A stretch of DNA of 56,755 nucleotides from DAISJI01 sp964559835 (GTDB lineage Bacteria; Acidobacteriota; Terriglobia; Terriglobales; Acidobacteriaceae). Below the pieces are notes generated by a model. The model made no database searches and was not told the DNA's origin. It saw only the letters and a program-made list of their open reading frames with translations. The stretch covers positions 1 to 56,755 of the forward strand of contig CAZLJE010000030.1 of assembly GCA_964559835.1 (NCBI GenBank), in the 5' to 3' direction. Made by a program: the position numbers and the translations under genes. Numbering within the stretch: position 1 is the stretch's first letter; every line of letters begins with the position of its first letter. This document shows positions 51,457-56,755 of this stretch, one piece after another.

Positions 51457-52374
51457 TCAACTCCGGTTGGCATACAAAGCGTGCGTTGAATGGACCAAGC
51501 TTTTGAGAGCGAAAGATCTGAAGTTGTCTACGACTGGCGTGCGAACGCGTTTATCGCAGACAAGTGCAACTTCAGACATTGGAAGGTCGCCGACAATGTC
51601 ACACGCGACGACCGACGCAAGGCTGTGTTTCGCCGCTGACGCGGGGACAATGGCGACACCCATCTGCGCAGAGACTAACGATATCAGCGTTAAGAGTTCT
51701 CCTACTGTCTGGGAAACAGTAGGAACAATCCCGGCGTCGCGAAGAATCCCTAAGATTAGATCGTGGAATCCAGGCGAATAACTGCGCTCAGTCATCACGA
51801 AGTTCTCACCCGAGACTTCACCTAGCCGCACCCTTTTTCTTTTTGCCAGTTTATGAGAAGAGGGCACCAAGAGTACGAACGGTTCCCGATGCACTGTCAC
51901 AACCTCAAGAGTCGGCTGCTCGCCAATCGGGAGGCGAAGAAATCCAATGTCCAGCGAACCTGTCTGCAGCATTTGTACCTGACGTGCTGTGGGGACTGGG
52001 ACCAGAGAGAACTCAACTTCCGGATTTAAGTCCTTAAATTGACGAGCGATGTCGGGCACAAATTGTGCTCCCACACTTGCCATGAAGCCGATCCGCAACA
52101 GTCCCAGTTTTCCATTGGCCGCGAGCCTCGCCTTGCGAATAGCTTGGTCCAACTGCGACAACGCTGCCACGGCATCGTCGCGAAACGCCACACCAGCCGC
52201 GGTAAGCGTTGTTTTGCGTCGGTTCCGCTCGAAGAGTCGTGCCCCGACCTCCTCCTCAAGGGCGCGGATCTGAAGGCTTAAGGCTGGTTGGCTGATATGA
52301 ATCAACTCCGCAGTGCGCCCGAAGTGCAGAGTCTCGGCGATGGAAAGAAATGACCGAATTTGACGAAGCTCCAC
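51457..52374 (-). CDS. LysR-family transcriptional regulator
   Basis: The product is 305 aa from a GTG at 52374 (VELRQIRSFLSIAETLHFGR), which has AAGG upstream; an earlier GTG at 52404 lacks a ribosome site. The HTH occupies residues about 8-60 (AELIHISQPALSLQIRALEE, LFERNRRKTTLTAAG). The ligand-binding domain begins near residue 90 (GLLRIGFMASVGAQFVPDIA). It is divergent from a cupin-DoxX-tautomerase operon and probably controls it. Inducer unknown, perhaps an aromatic compound. Confidence 0.92.
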   Translation of the reverse strand: MELRQIRSFLSIAETLHFGRTAELIHISQPALSLQIRALEEEVGARLFERNRRKTTLTAAGVAFRDDAVAALSQLDQAIRKARLAANGKLGLLRIGFMASVGAQFVPDIARQFKDLNPEVEFSLVPVPTARQVQMLQTGSLDIGFLRLPIGEQPTLEVVTVHREPFVLLVPSSHKLAKRKRVRLGEVSGENFVMTERSYSPGFHDLILGILRDAGIVPTVSQTVGELLTLISLVSAQMGVAIVPASAAKHSLASVVACDIVGDLPMSEVALVCDKRVRTPVVDNFRSFALKSLVHSTHALYANRS

Positions 52375-52386
52375 AGTTTTAGCCTT

Positions 52387-52396
52387 ATTTGCAAAT
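52387..52396. promoter_or_regulatory. Palindrome in the LysR/cupin intergenic region
   Basis: ATTTGCAAAT is a perfect 10-bp palindrome, flanked by CTT and CTTATCA, 13 nt upstream of the LysR start. Its place between divergent genes fits autoregulation by the LysR protein. There is no direct evidence of binding. Confidence 0.4.
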
Positions 52397-52508
52397 CTTA
52401 TCACAGACTACAGAACAAACAATGTCTCTAATTAGAGCTCGAAACGTCAAACGTAGTGTGGCAAGGAAGTTTCCGATGCTACAGCAAAGAATTAAAAAAG
52501 GAGCCATT

Positions 52509-52964
52509 ATGAAAGCAAAAGCAACGCAATCGTTCGCGCAAGATCGAGGCCCGGGTGCGACTCCGGCGTCGGGCGCAGAGGCCGGAGCGACCCAAGGCAC
52601 ATTCATTACGAGCGACGCCATTCCGTGGAAGTCCGTGGATCCCAAGAACCACCCTGGACTGGAGATGTTCGCGGTGTGGGGGAATCCAAACGAGGGCGCC
52701 TCGTTGATCCTGCAAAAGTTTCCCGCGGGGATGGACTCGGGCCGGCACTGGCACACCGCGGCGTATCAGGGCGTCGTGATCCAGGGCAAGTTCACGCATA
52801 CTTTCGAGGGAGCAGCACCGCAGACAGGCGGGCCGGGATCGGTGTGGTCGCAACCTGCGGGACAGGTCCATGTTGACAAGTGCGAAGAGGGTGGCGACTG
52901 CATCATCGCCGTGTACTTCCACGACAAGCTCGAGTTCAAGCCGGTGGACACGAAGGCGCAATAG
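52509..52964 (+). CDS. Cupin-domain protein
   Basis: The product is 151 aa; AAGGAG precedes the start at 52509. A single cupin barrel has metal-ligand candidates in GMDSGRHWHTAAYQGVVIQG and the later AGQVHVDKCEEGG. The first 30 residues are polar and variable. It probably binds a metal and a small organic molecule, and is the first gene of the operon divergent from LysR, 37 nt before the DoxX-like gene. Confidence 0.85.
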   Translation: MKAKATQSFAQDRGPGATPASGAEAGATQGTFITSDAIPWKSVDPKNHPGLEMFAVWGNPNEGASLILQKFPAGMDSGRHWHTAAYQGVVIQGKFTHTFEGAAPQTGGPGSVWSQPAGQVHVDKCEEGGDCIIAVYFHDKLEFKPVDTKAQ

Positions 52965-53001
52965 GAAGGGATACGCCAGTAACCTTGTTTACGAGGGACC
53001 T

Positions 53002-53334
53002 ATGATTATCAACTTGCTTGCGACTTGGATTCCAGCGCTAGTGATCGCGTTTTTGGGCGTACTGAAGCTCACGGGCAATCGGAGGGTTGCCGAGGAGATG
53101 TCGAAGCTCGGAGTCGGACGTTATCTTCGACTGCTGGGTGTGATGGAAATTGCATTCGCGGCGTTATTTGTTGTGCCAGCCACGATGAAACTCGGGTTCA
53201 TTCTCGCGTCCTGCTACTTCGCCGGTGCGATCGCGACCGAGCTGTCGCACGACATTTTGAAGGTCAATCCATTTATTCCGATCGCACTGCTCTGGATCGG
53301 CACTCTCATTCGGGATCGCTCGATTTTTTTCTGA
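53002..53334 (+). CDS. DoxX-like small membrane protein
   Basis: The product is 110 aa from 53002 (MIINLLATWIPALVIAFLGV), with GAGGGA upstream. Four hydrophobic helices and the KLTGNRRVAEEMSKLGVGRY segment are typical of the DoxX-like family of quinone- or redox-linked membrane proteins. It lies between a cupin and a tautomerase gene in one unit. Confidence 0.85.
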   Translation: MIINLLATWIPALVIAFLGVLKLTGNRRVAEEMSKLGVGRYLRLLGVMEIAFAALFVVPATMKLGFILASCYFAGAIATELSHDILKVNPFIPIALLWIGTLIRDRSIFF

Positions 53335-53362
53335 TATAGATTCACGTATGAAGGAGGCAGTT

Positions 53363-53863
53363 ATGCCATATATCGAGGTGTTTACCAGAGAAAAGCTGCC
53401 GGATGAAATTCGTGCGAAGCTTGCGGAGGATTTGTCCAATACAGCTATGACCATAGAGCTGGGAGGCCCTAACGAATCCGCGAAGGCGATCGACTGGATG
53501 TGGTTCCATACCATGCCAGCCGACAGTTGGGCGGTTGGCGGCCGCTTTGACGATACATACGTGAAGGGGCGGAAAATGGCGCTCGCGCGCATCATCACGC
53601 CGCAGGGTCTGCTGAACACGGAGGTGAAGACAAGGTTCATCAAAGAAGTGGCGCGTGTCCTGAAGGCCACACTGGGCGTCGGCGGGAAGGAAGACGACGG
53701 GGTCTGGACAATGTTGGTCGAAATCGATGAGGGACAGTGGGCAGTCGGCGAGAACATTCCCACGCTGTCTCAATTCCTCGACAGGTTAGATGTCTCGGAG
53801 CAGACACGCGCTGAAATTAGTGCTCGATATCTCAGAAGCGCTGAGAAAAAGAGGACAGCCTGA
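53363..53863 (+). CDS. Tautomerase-superfamily protein
   Basis: The product is 166 aa. The start at 53363 has AAGGAGG and gives MPYIEVFTREKLPDEIRAKL, placing the nucleophilic Pro immediately after the cleaved Met, as in 4-oxalocrotonate tautomerase relatives. The length indicates two beta-alpha-beta units in one chain (cis-CaaD/MSAD size). Another conserved part is WTMLVEIDEGQWAVGE. It probably isomerises a small keto-acid or degrades a halogenated or aromatic acid; substrate not identified. Confidence 0.85.
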   Translation: MPYIEVFTREKLPDEIRAKLAEDLSNTAMTIELGGPNESAKAIDWMWFHTMPADSWAVGGRFDDTYVKGRKMALARIITPQGLLNTEVKTRFIKEVARVLKATLGVGGKEDDGVWTMLVEIDEGQWAVGENIPTLSQFLDRLDVSEQTRAEISARYLRSAEKKRTA

Positions 53864-54050
53864 GAGCCTGTCGGAGAGAAACTGATACGGCCGGGGTGGA
53901 CGAGCGCCAATGACACACCATTTTCGAGCGGCGAAGCACTGCGCATGAAGACCTGTTCGCATCGCCAAACGCCGCCATCACACCAATTCCCGAACCGTCG
54001 GCAACTCGGAAGTCATCCGACACGGGCCGGACAACGGGCGCCGGCGCTGA

Positions 54051-55292
54051 TCAAGCGGCGACGGTGGGTTCGGATTTGCGGCGCGGTTCGTTGGACTTTC
54101 CGTTCGCTTCGGGCAGGGTGACGATGAAGGTAGTTCCCTTACCTTCTTCGGTGCGGAAGCTGATGTTGCCGCCGCGGGCGAGCACGATCTTCTGCGCGCC
54201 GGACAATCCCAGGCCAGTGCCCTTCTGCTTGGTCGTGAAGTAGGGATAGAAGATCTTGTTGCGGACGTCGGGCGGGATGCCGTTGCCGGTGTCGCTAACG
54301 GTGGCGACAACCGTTCCCTGGCGCGCGTCGCAGGTGACGACGATCTCGCCGCCGTCGGGCATGGCCTCGGTCGCGTTGATGATCAGGTTGGTGAAGACGC
54401 GGCGCATGTCGGCGGCATTGGCGCGAACTGTCGGCACCGGCTGCAATTTAGAGATCACCCGGATCCTGGCCTTGCTCCACAGCGGACGCGTCAGTTCGAC
54501 GGCTTCGGACATGACTTGCCGGATGTCGACTGGGCCGAGCGCGCCCGAGCCGGTGCGGAGGTACTCGCGGACACGGGCAATGATCTCCGACCCGCGATGC
54601 ACGGCGTTCTGGATGATGGATACGGCGGAGCGACGGTCCTTGTCGACGTTGGCGGATTCGGTCTGAAGGATGAACGCAGCCTGCTCGATGGCGGCGAGGA
54701 TGTTGTTGAAGTCGTGGGCGAGCGATGCAGCCATCTGTCCGATCGCGAGGTGGCGTTCGACGTCGCCCATGCGACGCTGGAGCAATTGGAGTTCGGTGAT
54801 GTCGCGGGCGATGAGCAGCGCGGCAACCACCTCGCCACGCTCGTTGCGTACGGGAGTGGCGGAGACGAGCAGTTCCACCGACTCGTTGTTCTTCCTGCGA
54901 TGGATGGTGCGGCGCTCGTTGCGGACGGATTCACCTTTGAGCGCGCGCGTCAGGATCGCCGAATATCGTTGGCCGTTCCCGCCGGCGTCGGCGAACATGC
55001 GGCTGAGCGGGCGACTGTCGGAGCGGAGCAGCTCGTCGCGAGTCATGCCGAGGACCTGGACAGCCGCGCTGTTGGCGTCGCTGATGCGGTGATCCGCGTC
55101 GATGATGAGCGCCGCTTCCGGAATGCTTTCGAGCAGCGAGGAGATGTCGACCTGGCGCTGCGGGTGCACTCGCTCGCGCTTTCCGCGGCGCTCGACGAGG
55201 TAGATGCTGCTGGCAAACAGGACCGGCGCGAAGGTGGACAGACAGGTGGCCGTCTGCAAAAAACACGTCGATGGCGGGCTCCCGGGAAACAT
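54051..55292 (-). CDS. PAS-domain sensor histidine kinase
   Basis: The product is 413 aa from Met at 55292, the best available start though without a clear ribosome site. A probable short TM segment is at 17-33 (LSTFAPVLFASSIYLVE). A PAS domain covers about 48-165 (LLESIPEAALIIDADHRISD). The phospho-acceptor is His193 (ASLAHDFNNILAAIEQAAFI), followed by the HATPase region (NLIINATEAMP, VSDTGNGIPPDVRNKIFYPY, TTKQKGTGLGLSGAQKI). It lies 187 nt downstream of a receiver gene on the same strand, so the two probably form a two-component pair. Confidence 0.87.
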   Translation of the reverse strand: MFPGSPPSTCFLQTATCLSTFAPVLFASSIYLVERRGKRERVHPQRQVDISSLLESIPEAALIIDADHRISDANSAAVQVLGMTRDELLRSDSRPLSRMFADAGGNGQRYSAILTRALKGESVRNERRTIHRRKNNESVELLVSATPVRNERGEVVAALLIARDITELQLLQRRMGDVERHLAIGQMAASLAHDFNNILAAIEQAAFILQTESANVDKDRRSAVSIIQNAVHRGSEIIARVREYLRTGSGALGPVDIRQVMSEAVELTRPLWSKARIRVISKLQPVPTVRANAADMRRVFTNLIINATEAMPDGGEIVVTCDARQGTVVATVSDTGNGIPPDVRNKIFYPYFTTKQKGTGLGLSGAQKIVLARGGNISFRTEEGKGTTFIVTLPEANGKSNEPRRKSEPTVAA

Positions 55293-55479
55293 ATACGTTA
55301 TTGCCCGGAGATACGGCGAAGCCGCCGGCACTCCGGGCGATGCCAGCCGAAAGAAACTTTGGAACTTGCGAGCTGTCAGTAATGAATTGGATGGGAGGGA
55401 ATGTAACGCGGATGCCGGACGCCAAGTTCCGCCACAAATAAATCGAGAGCGTCTGCGTGGCGACCTTAACCCAAGAGTC

Positions 55480-55848
55480 CTAGTGAGCGGGGCGGTCGCT
55501 GGTCTTGAGAAGCTCGTTAACGATAGTAACGAGTTCTTCCGGATTGACCGGCTTCTCGAGGTACAGGTCGGCGAGCGGTTCGGCTGCCTGGAAGGCCTCG
55601 GCGACGTAGCCGCTGACCACGACGACCGGGGTGGTGGAGTGAGATTTGGCGGCCTGCACGATGGCACGGCCATTCGCGTCGCCCAGGCGCCAGTCGGTCA
55701 CGACGGCGTCATAGGCGTTGTTTTCCAGCTTCTCGATAGCATCGTGAGCTGAGGTGGAGGCAGTCACGACATGGCCAGCTGCTTCCAGGATCGCGCACTT
55801 CAGAGTGACGACATGAGGTTCGTCGTCCACGCACAGAATTCGCGCCAT
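55480..55848 (-). CDS. CheY-like response regulator
   Basis: The product is 122 aa, a single receiver domain. The start at 55848 (MARILCVDDEPHVVTLKCAI) has AAGGAA upstream. The phospho-site is Asp52 (AVVTDWRLGDANG), the acidic pair Asp8/Asp9, Ser79 and Lys99 (YLEKPVN) are all present, so it should be phosphorylated. There is no output domain; it may act through protein contacts with the kinase encoded downstream. Confidence 0.92.
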   Translation of the reverse strand: MARILCVDDEPHVVTLKCAILEAAGHVVTASTSAHDAIEKLENNAYDAVVTDWRLGDANGRAIVQAAKSHSTTPVVVVSGYVAEAFQAAEPLADLYLEKPVNPEELVTIVNELLKTSDRPAH

Positions 55849-56040
55849 ATTGATTCCTTGTGCCCTGCCGGCGCGCCGCAACCGATGCAGCTTTGCCTCC
55901 GCCCGCAGGGCCGGAACTCCTTTGTTGCAGCTATTGTTCAGCAGTGGCGCGCGCGCTGTCAACAAAGGGCCCAATGCGTGCACCACGCCCCAGCGGCATG
56001 CGATGCGAGTAGCTGGTGGCGGGTTGTATGACGAGAGCGG

Positions 56041-56130
56041 ATTCACCACAAAGGACACAAAGGGACACAAAGGAAAACCCACCCTAGCAAAACCGGCTAG
56101 GGTGGGCCACCCACGTGGGCCACCCACGTT
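56041..56130 (+). repeat. CACAAAGGA heptamer repeats and palindromic repeat
   Basis: 56044-56074 repeats ACCACAAAGGACACAAAGGG, a copy of the heptamer-type array seen inversely at 19620-19660. 56073-56112 is a palindrome of the AAAACCC...AGGGTGGGCCACCC family, identical over 31 bases to the one inside ribH. 56113-56130 then repeats ACGTGGGCCACCC. The array abuts the P5C dehydrogenase gene end. Confidence 0.8.
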
Positions 56131-56138
56131 TCACATCT

Positions 56139-56755
56139 CTAGTTCGTGATCTTCTCGCCGATCGACTTCGCTTGGGTGAAGAGGAAAAGGTAATCCGGTC
56201 CGCCGGCTTTCGAGTCCGTACCGGACATGTTGAAGCCACCGAACGGATGCGCGCCCACCACTGCTCCCGTGCACTTGCGGTTGATGTACAGGTTACCGAC
56301 GTGGAACTCGCGCTTGCCGCGCTCGATCTTTTCCTTCGACGAGGTGTAGATCGCGCCGGTCAAGCCGAACTCGGTATCGTTGGCGATCTCGAGCGCGTGA
56401 TCAAAGTTGTTCGACTTCATGATCGCGAGCACCGGCCCGAAGATCTCTTCCTGCTCGAGCTTCGACTTCGGCGGGATGTCGGCGATGACGGTCGGCTTGA
56501 TGAAGAAGCCTTCGCCGGCGTTGGTGTCGCGCTCGCCGCCGGTGATGAGGCGTCCGTCTTTCTTGCCCTGCTCGATGTAGCCGAGGATGGATTTCATCGA
56601 GCTCTCATTGATGACGGCGGCCATGCCAGGGTTGGTGGTCGGATCGCCGAGCGTGATCTTCTCGACGCGAGCTTTCAGCTTGTCGATGAATTCGTCGTAG
56701 ACGTCCTTGTGCAGGATGAGGCGCGAGCAGGCCGAGCACTTCTGGCCCTGGAAGC
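56139..56755 (-). CDS. pruA: 1-pyrroline-5-carboxylate dehydrogenase, C-terminal part
   Basis: The gene runs off the right edge; about 205 codons are present. The catalytic Cys region FQGQKCSACSRLILH lies at the window edge. Later come KLEQEEIFGPVLAIMK and NLYINRKCTGAVVG, AHPFGGFNMSGTDSKAGGPD, which fit the L-glutamate-semialdehyde dehydrogenase subgroup of aldehyde dehydrogenases that ends proline catabolism to glutamate. Whether a proline dehydrogenase domain is fused upstream cannot be seen. Confidence 0.92.
   Translation of the reverse strand, partial: FQGQKCSACSRLILHKDVYDEFIDKLKARVEKITLGDPTTNPGMAAVINESSMKSILGYIEQGKKDGRLITGGERDTNAGEGFFIKPTVIADIPPKSKLEQEEIFGPVLAIMKSNNFDHALEIANDTEFGLTGAIYTSSKEKIERGKREFHVGNLYINRKCTGAVVGAHPFGGFNMSGTDSKAGGPDYLFLFTQAKSIGEKITN

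Overview
The window looks like chromosomal DNA of a soil-type Acidobacteriota (class Terriglobia, Koribacter/Terriglobus-like). This is inferred from the high GC, the Ig-like/propeller secreted proteins, the TonB receptor with a regulatory-like front domain, the fatty-acid beta-oxidation set and the dense intergenic palindromes. No taxonomic marker was searched, so the assignment is provisional.

Layout. 1-1608 (minus): the str operon rpsL-rpsG-fusA, running off the left edge, with a readable sigma70-type promoter. 1828-3860: a secreted Ig-like/beta-propeller lipoprotein and its terminator. 3949-5576 (minus): ribH (fused to a glyoxalase-like domain)-nusB-small acidic protein. 5718-9265 (minus): thiolase, small membrane protein, 3-hydroxyacyl-CoA dehydrogenase and crotonase, a beta-oxidation unit. 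9421-16067: a TPR-GAF-degenerate GGDEF protein, a kynureninase-like enzyme, an OmpA-family protein and LexA. 16156-20749: a frameshifted secreted protein, a TonB-dependent receptor and a frameshifted PepSY membrane protein. 20903-30071: thioredoxin, a CocE-type hydrolase, a BNR/TonB-C protein, an M1 aminopeptidase and a Tat-exported amidase.

30121-40803 (minus) is the standout. Eight consecutive exported or envelope genes encode a 16-heme cytochrome c, an NHL propeller, two tetraheme cytochromes, a SurA/PpiC-type foldase, a 26-odd-stranded-size outer-membrane barrel, a second NHL propeller and a 12-heme cytochrome, several with stop/start overlaps. The set has the parts expected of a trans-outer-membrane electron conduit: a barrel, many hemes and a barrel chaperone. 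It also has two propeller proteins, each paired with a large cytochrome. The function is inferred, not shown.

41170-49626: a cupin, tRNA-Leu(CAA), TrmJ, LemA, a DUF2207 protein, an RclC/DUF417-like protein, a phosphoribosyltransferase plus dienelactone-hydrolase-like pair, Fpg, and a YqjD/YqjE/YqjK-like three-gene envelope operon. 49829-56755: a LuxR-type regulator with a pseudo-receiver, a 1-kb repeat-rich gap, a LysR gene divergent from cupin-DoxX-tautomerase, a receiver/histidine-kinase pair, and the C-terminal part of a 1-pyrroline-5-carboxylate dehydrogenase.

A second theme is repeats. Many gene junctions carry short imperfect tandem repeats (units about 7-11 bp, a different sequence at nearly every site), often as inverted pairs. 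A separate palindrome family with a conserved rim and variable, base-paired stems occurs five times, once inside the ribH coding sequence.
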